From: DASUBN01 sp036263155
GTDB lineage: Bacteria > Pseudomonadota > Gammaproteobacteria > Natronospirales > REEB76
Assembly: GCA_036263155.1 (NCBI GenBank)
Contig: DATAHN010000130.1
Span: 1 to 64,000, forward strand
DNA: 64,000 nucleotides
Direction of reading: 5' to 3'
Both the position numbers and the translations under genes were made by a program. Below, piece after piece: positions 26,888 through 35,553 of the stretch. Numbering within the stretch: position 1 is the stretch's first letter; each line of letters opens with the position of its first letter. The notes beneath the pieces are model-generated. The model saw nothing but the letters and a program-made list of their open reading frames with translations, made no database searches and had not been told where the DNA came from.

Positions 26888-29800
26888 GGCTTGCGGGTGC
26901 TGGCGGCGGGTGCCGTGTCCGGGACCTTGGTGAGGCTGGGATTATCCCACGTCCCGGTGAGGTGATAGCGCACCTGCCCGGCCTTGGCCAGGGGCTTCTT
27001 GAAGACCTCCGTGAGCAGGAACACCACCGCGCCCACGCCCACGCCGCCCGCGAGCGCGCCCACCACCGGCAGGGTCGAGCCGACGCTGGCGTCCACGATC
27101 AACGCCTCGTCGAAGTCATGCTTGGCGAGGCCGGTGCGGCCCACGAGGTGGATGCTCGCGGCCGGCCCCTTCATCACCAGGTTCTGGGTGTAGGCGTCGC
27201 CGTCCTGCAACATGAAGTCCCCCTCCACGCTGTCGAAGCCGAAGCCCTTGGCGAACACGTCGCTGAAGTTGAGCAGGAGCCGCCGCGGCAGCGCGTTGAG
27301 GCTCAACAGGCCGAACACGCGGCCCGCGCCCGGCTGCACCTCCTTGAGCTGGCCGTCCACCAGCTTGGCGTGGATGCTGCCCGCCAGGGTGCGGGTCACG
27401 TCCCCGAAGGGGCCGTCCTGCCAGTTGAGGGAAGCCACCAGGCTGCCGTGGTCCGCGGCGATGCCGGCGTCGTAGCCCAGGCCCCGCAGCGTCTGCTCGA
27501 CGTCGCTGCTCTCCACGTCGGCGTTAAGAGTGGTGTGCTGCTGTCCCGAGGGCATGACGATCCAGTTGCCGTCGCCGGTGACGGTGAAGCTCGGTGCCGC
27601 GGCCTTGAAATCCTGCAAGGCGGTGCCATTGGGCAGCGGCACCAGCGCGAGGCTGGCGCTGTCCAGCATCAGGTCGCCGTACTGGAAGCGCTTGCTGGTA
27701 AAGCGCAGCGCCGGCAGCTTGCGCGGATCGTAGCCGGGTTCAGGCGAGGCGGATTTCGCGGCATCCTCGCTCGTGGGCAGCTTGGCCAAGCTCACCCGGT
27801 CCATGTCGAGCTGGATGGGATGGGTCTTGTCCACCTGCACCGGCACGCGGAAGGCACCCGCCACCGCCGCGCTCTCCACCCGCCCCTGCCAGCCCTCGTC
27901 GCCGCGGCTCATGACGAGGCGCACCTCGTCCAGCATCTGGCCGAAGGCCTTGATGCGTCCCACCTTGAGATCCGTTCCCAGGAGCAGCGCCGGCACCACC
28001 TGCCCCTGCAGCGAGGGTGCTGCATCCTCGCGGCCCTTCTCCGGCTCGGGCAGCCAGGGCTTCCATTCATCCCAGTCGAAGCTCGGCAGGTAACCCGTGA
28101 CCTTGAGGCCCGCTGCCGCAGGCTTGGCCGGGTTGCCAGCGCCCAGGTGCAGGTCACCCCGGTCGAACGCAAGGGAGCCGTGGCTGGGCGCGTAATCCAG
28201 GCGCAGTCCCATGAGGTTGCCGTAGTTGCCGCTGAAGGCGAGATCATCGGGATTGTCGAATCTCATCGCCACCCGCAGCGGCGCGGCGGCATCGGCCGTC
28301 TTGCTAAAGGGTGCCGGCAGCTTCACCGTGAGGCCACGCAAGTCCGAGCGCAGGGTGAGGCTGAGTTTGCTTGCGCCGAGACCGGACTGCAGCGGCAGCC
28401 GCCCGTCCAGCTGCCAGTCGGCCTGACCCTCCAGCCAGCGTTCCGAGGCGTAACCCATGAGCGCCGCCAGGGCCGGCGCGCTGGCGGTGCCATGGGCGCT
28501 CAGCGGGCTGAGACCCTTCCCGCGCGGCCGCCGGATGTCCACCGTGAGCGGGCCGCCCAGGAGCGTGCCGTGCACCCCCTGCATCGAGAATCCGTAGTTG
28601 CCGAAATCCACCGTGCCTTCCAGGTGCTCGGCAGTGAGCACCGGGGTGGCCGTGAGGCCCGCGCTCGCCTGATGCAGCCCGACCTTGCCTTCCAGGCGGT
28701 ACTCCTCCAGCTTGGTCAGCGGAAGGTAGATGTGCACCGATGCATCGATGTCACCCTTGGCGGACAGGCCATCCAGGTAACCCTCCAGCGTGTCCTTGAG
28801 CGGTCCCGTGCGCAGGAAGTCGAGGCCCTGGGAAGCGTCGCCGTGGGCAGCACCGTCCACCTCCAGCACGCCGCTGGCCAGTTCCTTGAACTGCGCGGTG
28901 CCGCCGGTGATGCTGAGGCCGTTGTAGCTGCCGCGCGTGACCTTGGCAGTGAGGCCCTGGTCCAGGAAGCGCACGTCTGCGTCGAAATCCTTCACCGCGG
29001 GCCAGCCGGGCTGGTAGTCCAGCTCGCCGTGCTGCAGGTGGAACTGGATGTCGAAGGTGCCGCCCTTGCCGTCGCGGTAAGGGAAGTCGGAGGTCTTGCC
29101 GTGGATCGCGACGGTGCCGGAGGTCACCTTGCCGGCCTTTATGGAAGCGTCGAGCCACTGCACCACCGGCTTGGGCATGATGCCCACCGGGAAATATGCG
29201 GACTTGTTGCGGGCATCGCCCCGCTCCACGGTGGCATCGATATCCAGCGTGGGCGCCGAGCCGTCCGCCGGGAAACCCATGGCGGCGCGCCCGTGGACGG
29301 CGCCGTCCAGATTCTCCACGTGGAAGGTATCGGCCGCCACGCGCCAGCCGGATGAATCGTGGATCACCTTGGCGATCAGATCAGCCGATCCGGCGTGCAG
29401 TGGCGTGCGGAACAGCGGCCGGAAATCCAAGTCCGCGTCGCGCGCCGCGAGGCGTGCATCGCCCCCCCGGTCGGAGAGATCGAGCTTGCCATCCATGCCG
29501 GCAAAGCCCGGCCAGCCTTCCGCCGCGTGCAGGCCCAGGTCCTGGAAGCCCGCCTTCACGGACCACTCGGGGAATTCCGTGCCATCCTTGCGCAGCTTGA
29601 AGCTCAAGGCGGTGACCTCGCCCGAGGGCGAGAAGGCATGCAGGCGGCGGCGGTAATCGTCCGGCCGGGAACCTTGCGGCGCCTCGATCCAGCCCGCCAG
29701 CGCCACGATGTCCTGCAGGCGCAGGAAGTCCGCGTCGCCGGCCCAGCGCTCGCCATCGGCGCCCTGCGTGTATTCCAGGTCCAGGTTGCCGCGGGGCCAG

Positions 29801-30810
29801 GCGGCGCTTCCGTCATCCTGCAGCTCGAGGCGGCGCCCCTCCAGGCGCCAGCCTGCGTCCTTGCGCTGCCACTCGATGCGGCCCTGCAGCAGCTTCAGCC
29901 TGCCTCCAGCGGAACGTTCAGGTGCGGGCGCGAGGTCATGGGCGTCGAGTTCCGCCGTGAAACGTTGCATCACGCCCTGCTTGGCGGCGGCGCTCACGTC
30001 GAGATCGGCCATGCCGGAGCTGAAGAACTGCTGGTGCTCCGGCAGGTAGCTCAGCCAGCGGGGCAGCTGCACCTTGCTGGCGGTGAGCTGCGCGTCCCAG
30101 TCCCAATCCGCGGGCTCGATGCCGGGCCCGCGAATGCGCAGCTCGAATTCGAGCTTGTGGCCGAAGTCCGCGGGCAGTGCCAGGTCACCCTGCAGGCGGT
30201 GGTCGTCGGGGCTGCTGTCCACCTTGAGGTTGATGTGCTGGAACAGCGCCGGCATGGGGTGGCGCGCGTCAAACAGCGTCACCTGGCCGTTCTTCACCGC
30301 CACGTCGGCGCTCTGGGCGAAGACCTCCTCGAGGATGCGGCGCCAATCCACCTGCTGGTTACGGGTACTGCCTTCCAGCCCGCGCACCTGGTAGCTGCCG
30401 TCGGCCGCCCGCTCCACCTCGACCCGCGGCGCCACCAGCACCACCCGGTCCGGACGCGGCAGCCGGCCGTGCACCAGACTGCGCAGGTTGAGGCCAAGCC
30501 TCACTTCCTGGGCCGCGGTCACCACCTGCTTGCGGTCGCGACTCAGGATGCGCACGCCCTCCAGCGTCACCTCCGGCCCGTGCCAGCCCCACTCGGCGCC
30601 CATGGAGTGGATCTCCACCGGGCGCTGCAGCACGTTGCTGGCCCACTGCTCCACCTGCAGGCGGTAGCCCGGCACCAGCGGCGTGAGCAGCCGGAACAGG
30701 CCGGCCACGGTGGCGAGCAGGATCACCAGGGCCGCGAAGGTCCCGGCGAGCCACTTCCACAGCCGGCGCTTCCAGCTAGCCAAAGGCCACCCCATTGCTC
30801 GCAAGGACAC
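26884..30810 (-). CDS. yhdP: YhdP family protein (AsmA-like lipid transporter)
   Basis: 1308 residues, near the E. coli YhdP length. One N-terminal TM (about 19-42), then a long periplasmic repeating beta-groove; C-terminal block FSDVFAKGFGFDSVEGDF, VGRTGLAKHDFDE and the hydrophobic PVVGALAGGVGVGAVVFLLTEV (in parts) are family marks. YhdP, TamB and YdbH carry phospholipid toward the outer membrane. GTG 30810 is used; ATG 30795 is an alternative. Directly downstream of rng. Confidence 0.94.
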   Translation of the reverse strand: MSLRAMGWPLASWKRRLWKWLAGTFAALVILLATVAGLFRLLTPLVPGYRLQVEQWASNVLQRPVEIHSMGAEWGWHGPEVTLEGVRILSRDRKQVVTAAQEVRLGLNLRSLVHGRLPRPDRVVLVAPRVEVERAADGSYQVRGLEGSTRNQQVDWRRILEEVFAQSADVAVKNGQVTLFDARHPMPALFQHINLKVDSSPDDHRLQGDLALPADFGHKLEFELRIRGPGIEPADWDWDAQLTASKVQLPRWLSYLPEHQQFFSSGMADLDVSAAAKQGVMQRFTAELDAHDLAPAPERSAGGRLKLLQGRIEWQRKDAGWRLEGRRLELQDDGSAAWPRGNLDLEYTQGADGERWAGDADFLRLQDIVALAGWIEAPQGSRPDDYRRRLHAFSPSGEVTALSFKLRKDGTEFPEWSVKAGFQDLGLHAAEGWPGFAGMDGKLDLSDRGGDARLAARDADLDFRPLFRTPLHAGSADLIAKVIHDSSGWRVAADTFHVENLDGAVHGRAAMGFPADGSAPTLDIDATVERGDARNKSAYFPVGIMPKPVVQWLDASIKAGKVTSGTVAIHGKTSDFPYRDGKGGTFDIQFHLQHGELDYQPGWPAVKDFDADVRFLDQGLTAKVTRGSYNGLSITGGTAQFKELASGVLEVDGAAHGDASQGLDFLRTGPLKDTLEGYLDGLSAKGDIDASVHIYLPLTKLEEYRLEGKVGLHQASAGLTATPVLTAEHLEGTVDFGNYGFSMQGVHGTLLGGPLTVDIRRPRGKGLSPLSAHGTASAPALAALMGYASERWLEGQADWQLDGRLPLQSGLGASKLSLTLRSDLRGLTVKLPAPFSKTADAAAPLRVAMRFDNPDDLAFSGNYGNLMGLRLDYAPSHGSLAFDRGDLHLGAGNPAKPAAAGLKVTGYLPSFDWDEWKPWLPEPEKGREDAAPSLQGQVVPALLLGTDLKVGRIKAFGQMLDEVRLVMSRGDEGWQGRVESAAVAGAFRVPVQVDKTHPIQLDMDRVSLAKLPTSEDAAKSASPEPGYDPRKLPALRFTSKRFQYGDLMLDSASLALVPLPNGTALQDFKAAAPSFTVTGDGNWIVMPSGQQHTTLNADVESSDVEQTLRGLGYDAGIAADHGSLVASLNWQDGPFGDVTRTLAGSIHAKLVDGQLKEVQPGAGRVFGLLSLNALPRRLLLNFSDVFAKGFGFDSVEGDFMLQDGDAYTQNLVMKGPAASIHLVGRTGLAKHDFDEALIVDASVGSTLPVVGALAGGVGVGAVVFLLTEVFKKPLAKAGQVRYHLTGTWDNPSLTKVPDTAPAASTRKP

Positions 30811-30813
30811 CTA

Positions 30814-30839
30814 ACGTGGTGATCATAGGGGCACCACGT
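30814..30839. repeat. Stem-loop spanning the rng stop and yhdP start
   Basis: ACGTGGTG (30814-30821) pairs with CACCACGT (30832-30839), loop 10 nt containing the rng TGA. It covers the region where a yhdP ribosome-binding site would be, 4 nt before its GTG. Confidence 0.5.
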
Positions 30840-32295
30840 CGAATTGCTCTTGTGTATATAGAGATTCAACTTGAAGACGCACGGGCTTGCCAGCCTGGGC
30901 CGTGACCTCGGCGAACGCCGCCGACTCCTGGTCCAGCAGCAGGTCCACCACTTCCTGGGCCGCCAGCACCCTGAGCTCCTGGGACTCACCCTGGCGGGTG
31001 GCGCGCAGCACCTCCCGGAACACGTCGTAGCACACGGTCTCGGCGGTCTTCACCGAACCGCGCCCCTGGCAGGTGGGACAGGGCTCGCAGAGCACATGCT
31101 CGAGGCTCTCGCGGGTGCGCTTGCGGGTCATCTCCACGAGGCCGAGCGCCGACACTGCGGTCACCTGGGTCTTGGCATGGTCCTGCGCCAAGGCCTGGCG
31201 CAGCGCATCCAGCACCGCCTGCTTGTGGGCCTCGTCGCTCATGTCGATGAAGTCGATGATGATGATGCCGCCGAGGTTGCGCAGGCGCAGCTGGCGGGCG
31301 ATGGCCTGGCTCGCCTCCAGGTTGGTCTTGAGGATGGTGTCCTCGAGCGTGCTCTTGCCCACGTAGGCGCCGGTGTTCACGTCGATGGTGGTCATGGCCT
31401 CGGTCTGGTCGATGACGAGGTGGCCGCCGGACTTGAGCGGTACCTTGCGCTCCAGTGCGCGCTGGATCTCCTCCTCCACGCCATGCTGCTCGAAGATGGG
31501 TTTGGCCGCCTCGTGCACTTCGATCCGCGCGGCCATGCCGGGGATGAACATGTCGGTGAACTGGCGCATGCGCTGGGCGGTCTCGGCGGAATCCACCCGC
31601 ACCGTACGCACCGGGTCGCCGTGCAGGTCGCGCAGGATGCGCACCGCCAGAGGCAGGTCCTCGTGCACCAGCGTGCCGGGCTTGGCGCGGGCGCCGGCCT
31701 CCCGCACGCTCTCCCATAGCTTGTTGAGGAACAGCATGTCGGCGCGCAGGGCCTCGGGTCCGGCGCCCTCGGCCGCGGTACGGGTGATGTAACCGCCGGG
31801 CGCGAGTTCCGGCGCAAAGGCCTCAACGTGCTGCTTGAGGCGCGCGCGCTCCGCCTCGTCCTCGATGCGGGCCGAGAGGCCTACGCCGTGGCCGCCGGGC
31901 ATGTACACCAGGTAGCGGGAGGGGATGCTGATGCGGGTGGTGAGGCGCGCGCCCTTGCTGCCGAGCGGATCCTTGAGCACTTGCACCAGCACCTCCTGGC
32001 CCTCGTGCAAGAGTTCGCGGATGTCCGGCGGCGGCGCATGTACCTCGGGGTCGGCCCCCGGTGCCGGAGGCCGCGCGATGTCCGCGGCGTGCAGGAACGC
32101 GGTGCGGGCGAGGCCGAGTTCGATGAACGCCGCCTGCATGCCCGGCAGCACCCGCGTCACGCTGCCCTTGTAGATGTTGCCCACCAGGCCGCGGCGTCGC
32201 GTGCGCTCGACGTAAATCTCCTGCAACACGCCGCCGTCCACCAGCGCCACCCGGGTCTCCCGCGGAGTGACGTTGATCAGGATCTCTTCGCTCAT
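30823..32295 (-). CDS. rng: Ribonuclease G
   Basis: 490-residue endoribonuclease of the RNase E/G family (16S rRNA 5' maturation, mRNA decay). Seen: S1 domain near residues 38-125 (GNIYKGSVTRVLPGMQAAFIELG, in parts), catalytic Asp segment IIIIDFIDM, and the zinc-link motif CEPCPTCQGRGS. The gene lies downstream of maf with a strong palindrome in its leader. ATG 32295. Confidence 0.96.
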   Translation of the reverse strand: MSEEILINVTPRETRVALVDGGVLQEIYVERTRRRGLVGNIYKGSVTRVLPGMQAAFIELGLARTAFLHAADIARPPAPGADPEVHAPPPDIRELLHEGQEVLVQVLKDPLGSKGARLTTRISIPSRYLVYMPGGHGVGLSARIEDEAERARLKQHVEAFAPELAPGGYITRTAAEGAGPEALRADMLFLNKLWESVREAGARAKPGTLVHEDLPLAVRILRDLHGDPVRTVRVDSAETAQRMRQFTDMFIPGMAARIEVHEAAKPIFEQHGVEEEIQRALERKVPLKSGGHLVIDQTEAMTTIDVNTGAYVGKSTLEDTILKTNLEASQAIARQLRLRNLGGIIIIDFIDMSDEAHKQAVLDALRQALAQDHAKTQVTAVSALGLVEMTRKRTRESLEHVLCEPCPTCQGRGSVKTAETVCYDVFREVLRATRQGESQELRVLAAQEVVDLLLDQESAAFAEVTAQAGKPVRLQVESLYTQEQFDVVPL

Positions 32296-32315
32296 GGCGT
32301 CACTCTGAAGTTAAG

Positions 32316-32357
32316 GGTTGAGGGATGGAGGTTCCGGGAACCTCCATCCCTCAATCC
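32316..32357. repeat. Near-perfect long palindrome in the rng leader
   Basis: Left arm 32316-32335 begins GGTTGAGGGATGG and right arm 32337-32357 is its complement with one extra or mismatched base near the outer end; the centre is GGTTCC-G-GGAACC. About 20 bp of stem, 21 nt from the rng ATG. No T-run on either side. Confidence 0.85.
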
Positions 32358-32366
32358 TCAAGACGC

Positions 32367-32948
32367 TCAGAGCATCCGCACCCCTGCCTCGCGCAAGAGC
32401 GTGGCGGTCTCGAAGAGCGGCAGACCCATGACGCCGGTATAGCTGCCTTCCAAATGCTCGATGAACAGCCCGCCCAGTCCCTGGATGCCGTAGGCGCCGG
32501 CCTTGTCCTTAGGCTCGCCGGTGTCCCAATAGGCCAGGGCCTCCTGGGGGCTCACGGCCCGGAACCGCACCTGGCTCTCGTTCACCGCGGCGGTGAGCGT
32601 ACCGGCCTGCCAGAGAGCTATAGCCGATAATACTTGATGGGAGCGCGCCGAGAGGCGCGCCAGCATGGAAAGCGCATCGGCGCGGTCCCGGGGCTTGCCG
32701 AGGATGGCGCCATCCAGCACCACCGCCGTGTCCGCCGCCAGTACCGGCAGCGCGGGCTCCCCCAGCCGCTTCGCCGCGGTCTCAGCCTTGAGGCGAGCGA
32801 GCCGCAGGACATAATCCCGCGCCGGTTCGCCGGCATGGGGCGTCTCGTCCACGTCCACCGCCGCCACCTCGAACCGCAGCCCGAGCTGCTCCAGGAGCTG
32901 CCGGCGCCGGGGCGAAGTGGATGCGAGATAGAACTGCGGCCCGCTCAT
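32367..32948 (-). CDS. maf: Maf/YhdE-type nucleoside triphosphate pyrophosphatase
   Basis: 193 residues. Seen: N-terminal LASTSPRRRQLLEQLG, VDVDETPHAGE, LAADTAVVLDG, and the YxGxxG-type AYGIQGLGG block. It hydrolyses non-canonical or regulatory dTTP/UTP-like nucleotides. The ATG overlaps the rlmH TGA; rng follows after 71 bp. Confidence 0.93.
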   Translation of the reverse strand: MSGPQFYLASTSPRRRQLLEQLGLRFEVAAVDVDETPHAGEPARDYVLRLARLKAETAAKRLGEPALPVLAADTAVVLDGAILGKPRDRADALSMLARLSARSHQVLSAIALWQAGTLTAAVNESQVRFRAVSPQEALAYWDTGEPKDKAGAYGIQGLGGLFIEHLEGSYTGVMGLPLFETATLLREAGVRML

Positions 32949-33415
32949 GCCCTGTGATACGGGTGATTTTTCAGGATCGACCAGGCCCTATAGAGCTGCT
33001 CGGCCACCACCACTCGCACCAAGCCGTGGGGCAGGGTCAGGGGCGAAAGGGACCACTTGAAGCCGGCGCGGGCGACGCATTCCGGCGCGAGCCCGTCGGG
33101 ACCGCCCACCAGCAATGCCTGATCGCGGCCTTCCTGCAGCCAGCCGTTGAGCAGCTTCGCCAGGGCCTCCGTATCCAGCGGCTTGCCCTTCACCTCCAGG
33201 GCCGTGACACCGGCGCTCGCCGGCAGTGCCGCCAGCATGCGCTCGCCCTCCTCCTGCATGGCCTTGCGCGCGTCACCGCCGCTGCGGGCGGCGCCCAGCG
33301 GAATCTCCTTCAGGACCAGCTTGCACTCCGGCGGCAGGCGCCCGGCGTAGTCGGCGTAACCCTCCGCCACCCAGGACGGCATCTTGGTGCCGGCGGCGAT
33401 GAGGTGGATTCGCAA
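32945..33415 (-). CDS. rlmH: 23S rRNA pseudouridine-1915 N3-methyltransferase RlmH
   Basis: 156-residue SPOUT methyltransferase modifying helix 69 of 23S rRNA. Seen: LIAAGTKMPSWV at the N-terminus and the knot LVGGPDGLAPE with LSPLTLPHGLVRVVVAEQLYRA and NHPYHR at the C-terminus. The only start matching the family N-terminus is TTG at 33415. 4 bp after rsfS. Confidence 0.95.
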   Translation of the reverse strand: MRIHLIAAGTKMPSWVAEGYADYAGRLPPECKLVLKEIPLGAARSGGDARKAMQEEGERMLAALPASAGVTALEVKGKPLDTEALAKLLNGWLQEGRDQALLVGGPDGLAPECVARAGFKWSLSPLTLPHGLVRVVVAEQLYRAWSILKNHPYHRA

Positions 33416-33419
33416 ACGC

Positions 33420-33764
33420 TCAGCGGCCCGCGGCCTGGTTGAGGTCCGGCAGCCAGAGCTTCTCGAGGTTGTAGAAGTCGCGCACCTGCGGACGCATCAC
33501 GTGCAGCAGTACGTCGCCGAGATCCACGAGCACCCACTCGCCGCCCTGCTCGCCCTCCACGCCGATGGGCTTCACGCCCTTCTCGCGCACCGCGTCCAGG
33601 GCGTTACGCGCCAGCGACTTCACGTGGCGGTCCGAGGTGCCGCTCACGATGACCATGAAGTCGGTGATGGCGGTCATGCCGCGCACGTCCAGCACGCGCA
33701 GGTCCACGCCCTTCATGTCCTCCAGGGCTTCCACCACCAGGTCCTTGAGTTGTTCAGGCTTCAT
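33420..33764 (-). CDS. rsfS: Ribosomal silencing factor RsfS
   Basis: 114 residues. Seen: DLRVLDVRGMTAITDFMVIVSGTSDRHV (in parts), GEWVLVDLGDVLLHVM and REFYNLEKLW-type ending (RDFYNLEKLW). It binds uL14 and blocks subunit joining under starvation. GAGGAAG before ATG 33764 lies at the end of nadD. Confidence 0.95.
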   Translation of the reverse strand: MKPEQLKDLVVEALEDMKGVDLRVLDVRGMTAITDFMVIVSGTSDRHVKSLARNALDAVREKGVKPIGVEGEQGGEWVLVDLGDVLLHVMRPQVRDFYNLEKLWLPDLNQAAGR

Positions 33765-33773
33765 CGGGCTTCC

Positions 33774-34394
33774 TCATGCATAGCATTTCGAATCTCGTAT
33801 GTAGGCGCGCACCGCGTCCGGCACCAGCCAGCGCAGCTCGCCGCCCTTGGCCGCGAGTTCCCGCACCCGGCTGGAGGAGATCTCGAGCTGGGTGACCGCT
33901 TGCAGCAGCACCTGGCCGGCGACGCCTTGCAGGACATCGACCCGGCGCTCCTTCAGCACCCCGGCGATCTCGCCTTCCGTCTCCAACGCCCAGCCCGGGC
34001 GGTGCATCACCGCCACGTGTGCGAGGCCGAAGATGTCCCGCCAGCGATGCCAGCCGGGAAATCCCAGGAACGCGTCCATGCCCACCACCAGCACCAGCAC
34101 ATCGGCGGGATGCTGCTTGCGCAGTTCCGTGAGCGTATCCACGGTGTAGGACGGCGCGGCTCGCTGCAGCTCGCGCTCATCCACCTTGAAACACGGCTCG
34201 TCGCCGATGGCGGCGCGCAGCATGGCGAGCCGGTGCTGCGGCGAGGCCCGTGGCGCGCCACGATGCGGCGGATGGCCGCTGGGGATGAAGAGCATGCTGT
34301 CCAGGGAGAGCGCGTCTAGCATCTCGAACGCCGGCCGCAGGTGGCCCAAGTGGATGGGGTCGAAGCTGCCCCCGAAGATGCCGATCTTTCTCAT
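33774..34394 (-). CDS. nadD: Nicotinate-nucleotide adenylyltransferase NadD
   Basis: 206 residues. Seen: GGSFDPIHLGHL with HxGH, GHPPHRG, VGMDAFLGFPGWHRW and the ISSSRVRE nucleotide motif. It makes deamido-NAD from NaMN and ATP. ATG 34394. It is separated from holA by 148 bp of stem-loops. Confidence 0.95.
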   Translation of the reverse strand: MRKIGIFGGSFDPIHLGHLRPAFEMLDALSLDSMLFIPSGHPPHRGAPRASPQHRLAMLRAAIGDEPCFKVDERELQRAAPSYTVDTLTELRKQHPADVLVLVVGMDAFLGFPGWHRWRDIFGLAHVAVMHRPGWALETEGEIAGVLKERRVDVLQGVAGQVLLQAVTQLEISSSRVRELAAKGGELRWLVPDAVRAYIRDSKCYA

Positions 34395-34446
34395 CCGCGC
34401 GCGTGGCGCTCCTCGGTCTATATATACGTATCAGCAGCCAGAGCCG

Positions 34447-34585
34447 GCCACGCCTGTGGCGAGCGAATCGCGGATTCACTCCGCGATTCGCGGTTCTGAA
34501 AAAGGCCAGGGATGGACTTTTTCAGAGAAATCTATTGGCAACTCATCCACGAGATGGCGCGTATTGACGCGCCATCTCCGTGGAT
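34447..34585. repeat. Array of four stem-loops between holA and nadD
   Basis: From left: GCCAC/GTGGC (34447-34460); GCGAATCGCGGA (34463-34474) with TCCGCGATTCGC (34480-34491); TCTGAAAAAG (34495-34504) with CTTTTTCAGA (34517-34526); and AGATGGCGCGT (34552-34562) with ACGCGCCATCT (34567-34577), flanked by CCACG/CGTGG. The last lies inside the 3' end of holA. Gene-free 34395-34542 holds the first three. Confidence 0.85.
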
Positions 34586-35553
34586 AAGTGTAACAGTTCG
34601 TCCCAGGGCCGGCCCCGGGCGCGGCCCTTGAGTACGGCGTCCGCCCGCAACGCCTTCTTAAGCAGATGCTGCCAGCCCGTGGCCTTGCGCCGTTTCAGGG
34701 CCGCCTGGATCAGAGGGCGCCGCCGCTCCCAGACACCCGCCGTGACCCGCTGCATCGGGGCTCCCGCTTCGATCTCCAGGGCGAAGGAAGCCAGGTCCTT
34801 GAGCTGGCGCAGCAGCGCGCCCAGCACCATCACTGGCTCCTCGCCTTCCGCCCGCAGGCCTTCCAGCACCCGCACCGTGCGCGGCAGGTCGCCGGCGAGT
34901 GCCGCATCCACCAACTTGAAGGCGTCATAGCGTGCGCTATCCGCCACCGCTTCCGCCACGGCCTCGGCGTCCAGCACGCCGGGCTGGCGCAGCAGCGCGA
35001 GCTTCTCCACCTCCTGCGCGGCGGCCAGGAGGTTGCCCTCCACCCGGCCGCTGATGAGCGTCACTGCATCGGGTGTGGCGTCGAAACCTTTAGCCTTCAG
35101 GCGCTGACGCACCCAGGCCGGCACCTCGGCCGGCGCGACCGGCCAGACCTGCACGAATAAACCAGCGCGCTCCAGCGCCTGGGCCCAGACCGGGCTGCCC
35201 TCCAGCTTGTCCTCGGCGATGACCAGGAGCAGCGTATCCGGGGCCGGGTCCTTGGCGTAGGCCGACAGCACCTCGGCACCCTTGGTGCCGGGCTTGGCGG
35301 TGGGCAGGCGCAGCTCCAGGATGCGGCGCGAGGCGAACAGCGAAAGGCTGGCGCCGGCGGTGAGCAGCGCCTCCCATTCGAAGCCGCGCTCGGCCACGAA
35401 CACCTCGCGGTCGGTGTAGCCTTGCTCGCGGGCCGCCTTGCGGGTGAGGTCGGCGCTCTCCTCCCGCTGCAGGGGCTCATCGCCGGCGATGAGCACCACC
35501 GGCGGCAGGCCGCCCTTGAGCTGGGAAGCGAGTCTGTCAGGCCCGAGCTTCAC
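34543..35553 (-). CDS. holA: DNA polymerase III subunit delta HolA
   Basis: About 336 residues; the clamp-loader wrench that opens the beta clamp. Seen: clamp-loader fold with VVLIAGDEPLQREESAD, VISGRVEGNL-type block (TLISGRVEGNLLAAAQEVEKLALL, in parts) and VMVLGALLRQLKDL. GTG at 35553 gives the usual MKL-start; GTG 35562 is three codons upstream. Either start lies inside the znuB-like gene (17 or 26 bp overlap), so translation is probably coupled. Confidence 0.92.
   Translation of the reverse strand: MKLGPDRLASQLKGGLPPVVLIAGDEPLQREESADLTRKAAREQGYTDREVFVAERGFEWEALLTAGASLSLFASRRILELRLPTAKPGTKGAEVLSAYAKDPAPDTLLLVIAEDKLEGSPVWAQALERAGLFVQVWPVAPAEVPAWVRQRLKAKGFDATPDAVTLISGRVEGNLLAAAQEVEKLALLRQPGVLDAEAVAEAVADSARYDAFKLVDAALAGDLPRTVRVLEGLRAEGEEPVMVLGALLRQLKDLASFALEIEAGAPMQRVTAGVWERRRPLIQAALKRRKATGWQHLLKKALRADAVLKGRARGRPWDELLHLSTEMARQYAPSRG

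Noticed and set aside
34415..34432. AT-rich TATATATACGTA upstream of nadD as a promoter
   Set aside because: Possible, but no -35 and the spacing to the ATG is not informative; not called.
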